DNA of 64,000 bases from Trichobilharzia regenti (Eukaryota; Platyhelminthes; Trematoda; Strigeidida; Schistosomatidae). The stretch is from the NCBI GenBank assembly GCA_944472135.2, contig OX235270.1, positions 136,911,632 to 136,975,631 of the forward strand, written 5' to 3'. Below the pieces are notes generated by a model. The model was not told where the DNA came from, did no database searches, and was given only the letters and a program-made list of their open reading frames with translations. Shown here piece by piece: positions 54,956 through 64,000 of this stretch; position 1 is the first letter of the stretch; every line of letters begins with the position of its first letter. A program made the position numbers and the translations under genes.

Positions 54956-56640
54956 TTCCATGGAACAGGTACAACGTTTTCGGAGAAAGAACATTTAGGA
55001 TATTAGTTAGAGGAGAGCATAAAGCATCTGCACATTGTTTTAGAACATATGCAGGTATCCCATCAGGGCCAAGACTATGTGAGGGCTTAAGAGTTTTAAG
55101 ACATTTCAAAACATCGAGAGTACTAAAGTCCTGGAAGTTATCAGCTACAAGATTAGTAACGTTGGAAGTGGTTATAGTAGAAGGAGAGCGTATAAAAGAC
55201 AGATTAAGAGCATTAACATCACAAGAGGGAAAAACATTACATCGCTTACTATTGCCAGTGATTTCATTGAAAAATTTCCACATGCTGATAGGAGATTTGC
55301 ATGATAAAAGTGTTTGGTTATCGACAGCATTAAGATTTTTGATTTCAGATTTGATTTGAGCATTAATCTTTTTAAGTCCTAACTTGTCTTTGCATTTATA
55401 TAACATTTCTTTTTGCCTGCGAAGTTGTTTGAGATGGGGAGACGAGAAGCGGTCAAGGCGTTTGAACAGTATTTGTTTGGGACAGCGTATGTCGAGGCAG
55501 AACTTCAGATAATCCACTACATTGGTGATTGATACATCTAATGTACTTTCATAGAATAGGTTGTGAGGTTGTCAGATGTGTAGCTTCTTTGTTGTGCTTT
55601 CATAGACAGTTGTGAGAAGACTTTGATATGAGTTTTGCTGTATATTTTTGGTAAAACACGGACAATGCAGTGATCTGAGTTAAGTATCGGTGAACGTCTA
55701 CGTGTTCCATATACTCCTTCGTCATTAGTAAAAACCAGATCGAGTGTTTTGTCAAGTCGAGTGGGAAATTTGACTATGTTTGTGTGACCAAGTGCTTCAA
55801 GAAAGGAGCAATCTGAGGTGCTGAAGTCTCCAGTAATAACGCATAGAGAGTTGTGGAAGTTGGCAGCAGCAAACAAGGTAAATTCATCAACAAAATTAGA
55901 TAGATCAGACGGAGAGCAGCTAGGAGAAATGTACATGTTTGTAATATAGATATGTTTATATTTGGGGAGATGTTTGGGGCGACATTTGACAGTAAAACAG
56001 TCAATGAAGTCATTTGAGAAGGTGAAGCAGACACTATCAGAAACAGACCATTTGGAGTGAATAAAAAATGCAACGCCACCACCATTTTTCTTATTACAAC
56101 ATTGACGGTCTTGACGAAATAAAATAAAGTCCTTTAGTGAGATAAGGCTGTCATCATACAGTTCATGCAACCACGTTTCTTGTTATGTGATTATGGCGGT
56201 GTTATGATACGTATCAGTTGACATCAGGGATTGTAGATACATTATCTTGTTTGGCAGAGAGCGACAGTTTGTGTTCATTATGACGGGGACCGTAGTTAAG
56301 TGTATTGGAGTGCGTTTGAGAGCTCTCTGCCAACCGCTACGATGTCTCCTCCTTGGTTTCTTTGGAATAAGAAAGTCATTTGGTCGTAGATGATTAATAA
56401 AGTTCCGAGAGTAAAAGATTCTGTTAGAATTCATATTTAGGTGATAAATAAATGTTGGTAAACAGAAGACTGGATGCAAAATGTAGATATTATAGTAGCT
56501 GGCCCAAAAATTTGAACAGGCCGCCAAGGTCTATTCTCACAGTGTCTATGTAAGTCATACTGTATACTTACCCAAGTATTTAACTGAGTTTCTGGACACG
56601 GGATTTGAGGAACATTATTGAAAAATAACAAGATTGCGCT
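54956..56640 (-). pseudogene. LINE endonuclease and linker half
   Basis: Minus strand. NTNCRSLPNKIMYLQSLMS (about 56275-56225, start of the APE endonuclease), an in-frame TAA at about 56180, then ETWLHELYDDSLISLKDF with the catalytic-type glutamate, KNGGGVAFFIHSKW, VITGDFSTSDCSFL (GDFN box with N changed to S), LDKTLDLVFTND, NSDHCIVRV (SDH box). After a frame change near 55525 comes the linker (DIRCPKQILFKRLDRFSSPH, ...KSPISMWKFFNEITG) and the beginning of RT (HSLGPDGIPAYVLKQCADAL), truncated by the PLE. Upstream, 56631-56183 may hold the element's 5' coding part. Confidence 0.88.
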
Positions 56641-56733
56641 AATACTTTAATTTCCAGATGGCAGGGGGGATAATGCTTAGATCTCAAAGGTGATGTGAGT
56701 CGAACCATGAATATCTAATAAATTATCACTGGT

Positions 56734-56735
<2 letters not shown>

Positions 56736-56781
<46 letters not shown>
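56736..56781. repeat. (TA)n microsatellite
   Basis: About 23 TA units just outside the LINE 5' end. Confidence 0.96.
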
Positions 56782-56784
<3 letters not shown>

Positions 56785-56929
56785 TAGATAATTTGGCTTT
56801 ATTTAAATTTTTCAACTATTGCTTACTAGTTGGTCCCAAGTCTCAAGGAAAAGGGAATTACAACCTTATCTTTTAAAATCAATCCAACAGCTACAGAAAA
56901 TTCAAGGTACAGAAGAAATATAAAAAATT

Positions 56930-58770
56930 AACTTATTCTTCGCTGGAATCGAGAAGACTTTTCAGTTGAAGGACGATAGAAAGCTGAGTGAAAGCCTTCA
57001 GGAAGCCAGTCATCCGGCATGTCTCCACTCAATGAAAGCAAAAATAAACTTGATGACATGGAATGTCGCCATAATGTTTGAAGCTAGAAAGGCTGTCAAA
57101 TTGTGAAAGTGCTAGGAATCTCTGGGAGCGGATGGAATGGAAGTGGATTCTGGAAATCGTTAATTAGAGAGTTAGTGGTCTACTGTGGTCATCCAGACGA
57201 CAACCATGAGTATAACTGAGAGAGTGGCTATCATGAATGATATCACCAACAGAATCCAAAGCTCTTATGCGGTGCAAACCAATTTTATCTAGGGTAATAA
57301 CAGCAAGATTCAATTCCAAAGAAAGGAAAGTTACAGGTATCCAGTATTATACACCTACGAACAACTTAGACTCAATACAGACCAATGAAAACTTCTACAG
57401 ATAACTGCAAACATTAATAAACTAGACCCAAATATTATTTCTATTTCTGATTCATTTAAAACTATCTTTTATCATTAGCATTATTTCAACTCGTTCTAAC
57501 ACTATTATTGCTACTGTCTATTATTATTACTATTACTGTTATTATCAAAATAATTTAGATCGCAATTCCTGATATAACCAAGCTCTTTCTTTCACTGATA
57601 GCTAATTGTTTATTTAGGTGATGTAATTGAACCATAATTCATTTCATCTAAAATTCTATATTTCTGTGTGTAGAGTATCCAGCTAAAGACTTCCATCCGA
57701 ATTTGATGAATTCACTAAATCCTGCCCTATTAACTTTTGTTGTTTCTTTTAAATTCGTATCGGGAGATGAATGTTTCCAAAATCCTAATAGATGATATGA
57801 AACCAAGACGATCAGTGTGAGCATACAATAAAGGAAAAGAACTCACCATCAGTTGAGAGACCGCTGGTGAAGTGAATGAGAACTTCTAACCCTTCTCCAT
57901 CTTCAAAACTTTGGTGATTTGAAGTAGCTTGTACAAGCACAAGGACATACAAAAGGTGACATGAGTTTCCACAAATAGACACATGAAAAATAAGGTAGAC
58001 TTCATTTAACATCTCAAGAAATCGGAGATGCAGCCTACAGGACACAAAATCGAGAACAGGAGCACACATGGTCTCAGACCATTGACCCGTGCATGGGATG
58101 TGCAAAGTCTTACTGAAAACGTCTAAAGAATATGGAGGTAGACCACAATTCAAGTTCAACACACAGAAACGGAAGGATAGGTCTGCAAAGCACACATTAA
58201 CTGCAGTCATCAAAGGAAAGTCGGAGACATATTGCAAAATCACCAAGGAGACATATGTGGAGGACCAGATGAACAATCTGAAAGTAATTCTGAAGGAAAC
58301 CTGCAAAACTATCTCAGGAAGAATGAAGAGGCGAGACAAAGAATGCATGTCAATACGCACATAGAAACAGATTAACGATGAAGTGGGAAATTGAGTTCAA
58401 TACGTAGCTCACTAAACAAAGACTTGAAGAAGAGTGCTAAGGAAATGCAAAAAACAGTTTTACAACACACTGCCACTGAAACAGAACCGGCCGCAGATGC
58501 GAGACACCTTAGAACACTATTTCAGATAGGATTCGACACATGTTAAGAAGATGGTCGAATGGTGTGGCGCATCAGGCCCTTTAGTGAAACCCAAATGGAA
58601 GCTAACGAGTCGGTTGTCTGAAAGGGAAATGTGGGAGATGATTTGAGGAGGAAGTGGAACTTCATAAGTGATCTTGGAGCCAGCTGAAAGAAACTGCAGA
58701 GAACAGAGTGAAATGGAGATGTGTTGCTGTAGCCCTATATTCCACTCGGAATCCAAAGTGATAATAATAA
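56930..58770 (+). mobile_element. RTE-type LINE with internal deletion
   Basis: Plus strand: endonuclease start (KLDDMECRHN-like near 57050-57075, VLGISGSGWNG near 57110-57140, VYCGHPDDNHEY near 57180-57210). Then the end of the endonuclease and the linker (58089-58364, with RPQFKFNTQKRKD and TCKTISGRMKRRDKECMSI). About 100 bp later the sequence jumps to the C-terminus and 3' end (58545-58765, GCCCTATATTCCACTCGGAA then TCCAAAGTG). The RT domain is deleted. It is the only copy here retaining part of the endonuclease. Confidence 0.8.
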
Positions 58771-58978
58771 AACAATAAAGAATACTAACAACCGCTCATG
58801 AACATTTGTCTAGACAAAGGGATAGATGCCTTGTATGAGGAGCCGGGTTTTTATTTTTGCTCAGTCATAATCATTCCGCACTAGATAAACAAGAAAGCCT
58901 TTGATGAACTTGTTTAATTACTTGTTGTAGGTTATCATTGGTCGACGAAGTTTGAATAAAGCAAGAACAACAGTGGTT

Positions 58979-59036
58979 TGTGCAGAATAACATGGTACCA
59001 TCATTTATTTCGTCGGCTTCTCATCAGCTGCTCATT
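58979..59036 (-). ncRNA. Minimal hammerhead motif of PLE-C
   Basis: Same sequence as 24160-24216: GCAG, CUGAUGA (59021-59027), GAAGCCGAC, GAAA, palindrome-based stem III, U, CUGC pairing with GCAG. Core positions intact; stem II is weak. Confidence 0.6.
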
Positions 59037-59602
59037 AACTCAATAAATTATTATTCAGTTCATGTACAGAAAAGTTTTAACATACTTGCGAATCTTTTAC
59101 ATGTTCTCAGTTGACAGAAAGTTACTCAAATAGTGAACAGTGCTCAGAATATTGCGCTTATATACTTTTCACACAGGCAGTTCAAGTTTAAACAAAGTAA
59201 ATGTTTGCATACAGTGAGTGGTAAGGGAGTTACGTAATAAAGACGAGAGGTGAGTAAGACGATGAGTAACTAATAAATTAGGTAACGATGTACTGAGTTC
59301 AACTCACTTCATAGAAACAAGGGACAAGGAAAATTACAGATTATAAAAGAAACAGGAGGGGTGAGGGTAAAGACAAGGATTACGTAATCAGATGAGAGAA
59401 TAAAGACATCCAGTTACTATGAAAAGGAAAGACTAAAAACTGCTTCTTTCTGAACACATAAATCTGGTTTCAAGCATTTGGTAGAAATTGCTTCGGGAAA
59501 CTTGAGGAGAATGGACCTCATTTGCCTATTGATAATTTTAAAGGATTTCTCGATTTCCACCTCATGACCCGTGTCGAAGAGATGCCTGGCTATGGCACTG
59601 TT

Positions 59603-60060
59603 TTAAGCATTTGTTCCCTTTAGACAAAAGCTTTTTGGTACATGTTCAGAAAATCGAAGATGTGCCCTTCTTTCTGGCCATCCAATGTAACTGCTCCCGC
59701 AGACGCTTGTAAATTTGTTGGAGTTGACATGAGAAGTATATCTATCGACTTTTGACTGCAACAAAGAGCAAGTTGTTCGATAAACTGGAACGGGCTTAGC
59801 TGCAGGATAGGCTATGGCTAGTGATGTACTCAGCCTTCTGTTGATCATCGCTGCGATGTTTTCACTTTTAAAATCTAGTTGAATGAAGACAGGCTTTTTG
59901 GTATTTGAGCCTTCACATCTTCCATATATGTCAATCAATCTCTGAAGATAACCATTGTTTTTCAGCACTTTTTCGAGAATCGTAAATTCTTTATCTAGTT
60001 TCTCTGCAGACCGTATTCTCCTTGCTCTATAGTACAGAGCGTGTACTACAGGATTCGATG
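59603..60060 (-). pseudogene. PLE-C GIY-YIG region
   Basis: Minus strand: RRIRSAEKLDKEFTILEKVL, GYLQRLIDIYGRCEGSNTKK, PVFIQLDFKSENIAAMINRR, then SVCGSSYIGWPERRAHLRFS. In the nuclease core the expected YIGR.ERR reads YIGWPERR. A frame change follows at about 59600. The RT core is absent by truncation. Confidence 0.87.
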
Positions 60061-60065
60061 ATATA

Positions 60066-61564
60066 AGACCCTCGAAGAGTGCTAATTAATCATTTCAGAT
60101 TTTGCTCGTAATCTGATGGAGTACTGTACAAATTACTAACCAACGGAAGCACTCCGACGTTTCTTCATTTAATTGTCCTTAAATGTAGGCAATAATTCAT
60201 TAAGGGGAATGAATGTATGAAAGAATAATTTGCTCGGCTTATTTTAATCTATACTTCACTCATACATCAATGATAATATAAACGCATGACATCAATAATA
60301 TGAATTTAAAGATCGTTCATGCATGCTTTACAGAAGAATATAAATTTACCTGGCGTCATGAAGATGTCTGTAATCAGTGGTTTGGATAAACTCAATAGAG
60401 TAACTCAAATTTACTCAAATTTGTTCCGATGTATTCAGCTTATCACTTTAAGAAGCCTTGAACGTCTCATTAATCGTCAGTCGTTCAACTACTTCTCTTT
60501 CGTACTCCTATACCACTTTTTCATTCTGTAGTTCTTGTTCTGTTATAAAGTGTGTTAGCATGAACTGACCTAATACATATCGGTATATTTAGGTTACATC
60601 ACTGTTTGATACTATTGCATGACGGAACTTTTATGTCAGTAGTGTACTCTGAAGAAAAAATATTGGTGATAATAGCAATAAAAATAAAATACGAATACAT
60701 TTGTGGATTGTTAATGACACGGCCAACTTTAGGTTTCTTTTTTGAGTTAGTTTTAGAAGAATAGACCAATTCGAGATAACTCCACTAAAAAATTCGATAA
60801 TACCGAGGTTAAAAAATGAGAACGACAGATGGCAATAATAACTAAAGAGTTAAGTGATACTGAGAGTTACCATGTAATTTGGCCATCACAATTTTTAACA
60901 AGTTTTGGGAAATACCTCGTTTTTTCCCTCTTTAGACACTGTCCCTCTGATGTCAGTTATTCTATAATAAAATTGACTGTGAATTAACCACCTTCTTCCA
61001 ACAGTGGTGTGAACACGGGCAGTAATTTTGCTCGAAATATTACCAATAACAAAACTTAACATTGTGTGTAAACTATTGAAATATAATTACACTTTATTTG
61101 ACGTAATCTTGGTTTGTCTATGATATCAGTAATTTATTTTCTGTAAGTAAAACTACTTCCCATTACACGATTATTCTCAGGTTAAATTTACATTCAGGTC
61201 ATTATATTGTGTGCTATGAAAGTTAACACATGATGTAGCAAAAGTTAATACAAGTATTCACGTAATGCTAGGCTTTCTCCTAAACTTAATCACCTTAAGT
61301 ATGAAACAAATTTTTCAAAATATATTCAGCACTTCGCGATGGCAAATGAATTTACAGCAAGCGTATGTGGATAATACTTCGGTGTATACGCATTTATCAC
61401 ATGACAAATTAAGTTGAAATGTGACTAGGTATCAGGTGAAGAATATCCATTTTTTGAGTTTAATTCATTCGTTTTCTCTTGGAGCAGGAAAAGACGACAT
61501 GGTAAAAACTTACAGGCAAAGAAGTCATCTTTAATTAAATTGATTTGGGGTAAATATACCATTT
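60066..61564. other. No recognised feature
   Basis: 1.5 kb of AT-rich sequence. A 70-codon plus-strand open stretch at 60319-60531 has no recognisable family. Confidence 0.45.
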
Positions 61565-62258
61565 GGCACACAGGTTTCCTCTAGGAAGCATCAATTACAG
61601 GGAGCCGAACGGATGAAGGTGCCATTGCCAGCCAGCCAGAATTGGAAAGGAAAGATACACCTTCACCATCACGAAACTAGTTGGGATATCTTCTCCATTC
61701 CGTCTCAGCATAAACTACAAGACACGGATTTTCAACACAAATGTGAAATCAGCCAGTCAGTCACTTCTATGTGGATCAGAAACTCGGCTAGCACATCAAG
61801 AAAAGCATTTCCACCGGCCAGCTGCAGACTTGCATCAACACCTGACACATTCACTGGCTGGCTGGCTGGCTGGCTCTATACTGAAGATCGAATGACCAGC
61901 CAGCCCACCAGAAAGAGTCAACAACAAGAAACTCTGACTGGGAACAAACCAACCAACTACCCATCGTCCAACAAATATGTTGGGGAGAAAATGGAGATGG
62001 ATTGGGCGTGCTGTTGTTAGGCGGTTATCGAATGACATAGCACTGAATTCAGGTCATCGCTCGGCTGGAATCCGAATGGGAGGCTATGAGTGGGTCGTGG
62101 GTGTGAGGGTGAGGCAGAGGAGATCGTGTGGTGAGGAGGAGATGAGAGATTACAGACAATCATGGGTCGAGATGAAGAGGACAGAAGGAAATAGGATACA
62201 AAGGGGATGTGTTATTGAAGCCCTATCTTTCACTCGGAACCTAAGGGAATAATAACAG
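61565..62258 (+). mobile_element. RTE-type LINE 3' end
   Basis: Nearly identical to 37560-38222, including GRKWRWIGRAVVRRLSND at 61980-62036. The terminus is GCCCTATCTTTCACTCGGAA then CCTAAGGGAATAATAAC. A (CTGG)n expansion at 61853-61874 is specific to this copy. Only the post-RT part is present. Confidence 0.87.
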
Positions 62259-63070
62259 GTTCCCTCTCCCTTTTTCTTTAGTATTCATTGTAACTGGTAG
62301 ACTTTAGTAGTACTAACTGTCTGAATTTCCGAAAGGTAGGAAAATCCCTAAAGAGCTTTTCCCTTGTTGAACATTATGAACATTGACTCTTTGTATTTGC
62401 AAGTTCCTTTCATTTTTAACAAGAAATGAGTGGAATTGTAGAATCTATACAAAGTATAATCTATACCTTTATGTCTAATCACTGATGACCGATTTCTTCT
62501 TAGCAAAGTGGTCTTCATTAGAAATATCACAAATTCTATTTCCAAGCATACGAAACATGTCCTTTAAACCAATGGAATTCCGTGAGTGCTGCAAATCATA
62601 AATTATGCATCCGTCACTCTCTTGACGTTTAACTAAAGTCCTGGTAATAGTATTCAGAAGCTTTGGTTGACTAGTCAAAACAAGTTATAAAAGCGATGAC
62701 TAATGTCTGAATCACTGCATTTAATATGTAAGATACTCTCAATTTTTAGAACTTGTGCTCTGACTGTTCGCACATGACTCGCTGATAGTTATTTGCCACT
62801 CATCTATACAGCAAATATACATTATTTTTCTCCTGGTGTACGAATCAAAAGATAGATAATATATGGTTTGAAACAAAATGAGAATAAGAAAATGATCAGT
62901 GTCCAAAAAATTCAAGAAGTTATGCATACTTCTAAAATTTCGAAATTTCTTTCAGTATATGAAAGACCTTGTAGATGTTAGTGTAAACTGTTGAAAGTCT
63001 TGTAAGTGGTTGTTTCGCTTTTCGATATCACCAGAAAATCCAGTTGTTTTGAAAAATTAATCATTAGCTA
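62259..63070. other. No recognised feature
   Basis: Nothing assigned. Confidence 0.45.
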
Positions 63071-63194
63071 GAATGGTGGTCACATTGCAAACCTGACTGA
63101 TAGAATTCAGTCTACACCAATCAGAGGACTAGACGCATCACACTAGTTACTAGTGTCGAATATCCACTACAGTCCTACAGGAGGTCAATTGCAA

Positions 63195-63265
63195 GCCCAA
63201 ATAGCTCAGTGGCAACGTCTCTGACTGCATTACTGGGTGACGCGGGTTCGAATCTCAGAAGGGAC
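63195..63265 (+). other. tRNA-like pol III promoter of family T
   Basis: A box TAGCTCAGTGG (63202-63212) and B box GGTTCGAATCT (63245-63255), both near consensus, in a tRNA-like arrangement. The sequence differs from the SM-alpha tRNA-like head. Not a tRNA gene because the acceptor arms do not pair. Confidence 0.78.
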
Positions 63266-63287
63266 ATGAGTTCCTTCAAGGTTGCAG

Positions 63288-63335
63288 ATACGCCTTGCTG
63301 ATGAGTGCCAACTATCACGAAACCTTCCTGCCGAT
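63288..63335 (+). ncRNA. Hammerhead motif, family T, partly decayed
   Basis: GCCUUG, CUGAUGA (63298-63304), stem-loop II GUGCCAACUAUCAC (one mismatch relative to GUGC/GCAC), GAAA (63319-63322), then CCUUCCUGCC, in which the ACCUAGGU palindrome seen at 34.4 kb is disrupted. Confidence 0.65.
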
Positions 63336-63364
63336 TGCCTCTAACCATCTAATACCATCAAATA

Positions 63365-64000
63365 ACCATTTCCTCGACATTGCCATGCAACGCCTATTAG
63401 ACGGTAGTCTTCAAAAGTCAATTTATCGAAAGCCTACATGGAAAGGACAATAATTACACTTTAACAGTTTTTGTCTAAGTTGCTCTAAACGCGGACTAGT
63501 CGAGACTCTGTACTATAGAGTGAGGAGAATACGCTCTATAGAGAAATTAGAGGAAGAATTCGTGTTTCTTGAAAAGATATTGAAGAGCAATGGGTAAGAA
63601 GCCAACCTACTTTCAGCTTGATTATAAAGGTGAAAACATTGCAGCGATGATCAACAGAAGGCTGAGTACGTCACTAGCCATAGCCTATCCTGCAGCTAAG
63701 CCCGTTCCAGTTTATCGAACAACATGGTCTTTGTTGCAGTCAAAAGTCGATAGATACCCTTCTTATGTTAACTCTAACTGTGTATACAAATTTACATGCA
63801 TCTGCGGGAGCAGTTACATTGGAAGGACAGAAAGAAGGGCACATCTACGATTTTCTGAACATGTGTCGAAAAGCCTAAGTCTCAAAGAAATAAACTCTTA
63901 TATTAGCGCTCTTACCAGTCATCTCGGTACGGGTCATGAGGTGGAAATCGAGAAATCCTTTAAAATTATCAATAGGCAAAGGAGGTCCATTCTCCTCAAG
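63365..64000 (+). pseudogene. PLE-C gene fragment running off the window
   Basis: Plus strand with frame changes: MQRLLDGSLQKSIYRKPTWK near 63385-63440 (end of RT), then RRIRSIEKLEEEFVFLEKIL near 63520-63580. A further frame holds IAAMINRRLSTSLAIAYPAA near 63640-63700 and the GIY-YIG core CICGSSYIGRTERRAHLRFS (about 63800-63860), then TGHEVEIEKSFKIINRQRRS to the window end. The nuclease motif is intact here, unlike the copy at 59.7 kb. Confidence 0.9.

Larger units (their letters stand above)
49793..56640 (-). mobile_element. CR1/Jockey-like LINE interrupted by PLE-D
   Basis: The minus-strand element runs from about 56640 to its 3' end at 49793, split by a 3424-bp PLE insertion at 51519-54942. 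The 5' half has an APE-type endonuclease and linker, the 3' half has RT and the C-terminus. The 3' end is GGAATAAAGCTTATCTTATC with further TCTTA repeats (short tandem repeat tail, no poly-A). Without the PLE the LINE is about 3.4 kb. Confidence 0.88.
58945..60065 (-). mobile_element. PLE-C copy, 5'-truncated
   Basis: Minus strand: coding remnant 60060-59603, then a 3' region (59600-58975) nearly identical to 24130-24680, ending in the PLE-C terminus with a hammerhead motif. The family also occurs at 63365-64000. Confidence 0.88.
63075..63380 (+). mobile_element. Family T hammerhead retroposon, longest copy
   Basis: Order: head (CATTGCAAACCTGACTGATA, GGACTAGACGCATCACAC, CACTACAGTCCTACAGGAGG), tRNA-like segment, GGGACATGAGTTCCTTCAAG, hammerhead, tail (CCTGCCGATTGCCTCTAACC). 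Partial or permuted copies lie at 19.4, 31.2 and 34.3 kb. I do not recognise a named family. Confidence 0.8.

Noticed and set aside
35131..56781. Long (TA)n, (TAA)n and (ATT)n tracts as regulatory or CRISPR-like arrays
   Set aside because: Plain microsatellites; no spaced repeats with unique spacers anywhere in the window.
57812..58360. 182-codon minus-strand open frame
   Set aside because: It is the antisense of the RTE linker region on the plus strand, which matches the family.
790..63265. tRNA-like segments with good A and B boxes (about 800-880, 2727-2800, 8557-8632, 11316-11388, 23387-23460, 27050-27114, 27915-27995, 48164-48240, 63195-63265)
   Set aside because: Each is embedded in a repeated unit with a conserved non-tRNA body, so these are SINE or SM-alpha promoters and not tRNA genes.

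Overview
The window is repeat-rich, AT-rich eukaryotic DNA that looks like a schistosome (trematode flatworm) genome. The basis is the combination of an SM-alpha-type tRNA-like retroposon with the schistosome hammerhead ribozyme, RTE-type (SR2-like) LINE 3' ends, a CR1/Jockey-like LINE, and several families of Penelope-like elements (PLEs) encoding reverse transcriptase plus GIY-YIG endonuclease. Species cannot be fixed from the sequence. No complete host gene is visible. One phase-0 open interval at 49032-49268 with splice-like ends is the best candidate host exon, and three weaker open stretches lie at 31560-31692, 31779-32105 and 33059-33310.

Layout. 0.6-3 kb: two copies of a tRNA-derived SINE (SINE-1) around a PLE foldback (PLE-A). 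5.0-7.2 kb: decayed RTE on the minus strand. 7.6-9.6 kb: PLE scrap, a folded SM-alpha relic, SINE-1 and the 3' end of a CR1/Jockey-like LINE. 10.2 kb: short PLE-D foldback. 11-14.5 kb: SINE-2 and an SM-alpha copy with a canonical hammerhead. 15.5-17.3 kb: two RTE 3' ends. 19.4 kb: a permuted copy of a second hammerhead retroposon family (family T). 22.9 kb: interstitial telomere-like repeat. 23.4-29.5 kb: SINE-1, PLE-C foldback, SINE-2, two SM-alpha composites and an RTE end. 31-34.5 kb: family T copies and unexplained open frames. 35-47 kb: PLE-rich block: two inverted near-identical PLE-E segments, an RTE, a 459-codon PLE-F frame, PLE-B with target-site duplications (TSDs) and a nested 146-bp foldback, and a truncated PLE-D. 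48 kb: a complete 338-bp SM-alpha-like unit with TSD. 49.8-56.6 kb: a CR1/Jockey-like LINE split by a young PLE-D (832-codon intact frame, 13-bp TSD). 57-64 kb: RTE copies, two PLE-C copies, family T.

How the parts work together. The two LINE types appear to be the mobilisers of the two SINE subfamilies: SINE-1 ends with the RTE 3' terminus and SINE-2 ends with the CR1/Jockey-like LINE 3' terminus. The PLEs bring their own RT/GIY-YIG protein, carry pseudo-LTRs in direct and inverted orientation, and in families A, B and C carry minimal hammerhead motifs with short or palindromic stem III; family D has a variant. Clear PLE-D insertions, including a 146-bp foldback with no enzyme, have 13-bp TSDs and PLE-B has 12 bp. 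The tRNA-like retroposons come in two hammerhead families, and several loci have permuted or inverted-dimer structures. The most interesting signals are this concentration of distinct hammerhead-bearing retroelements, the foldback derivatives, and the LINE/SINE tail sharing.
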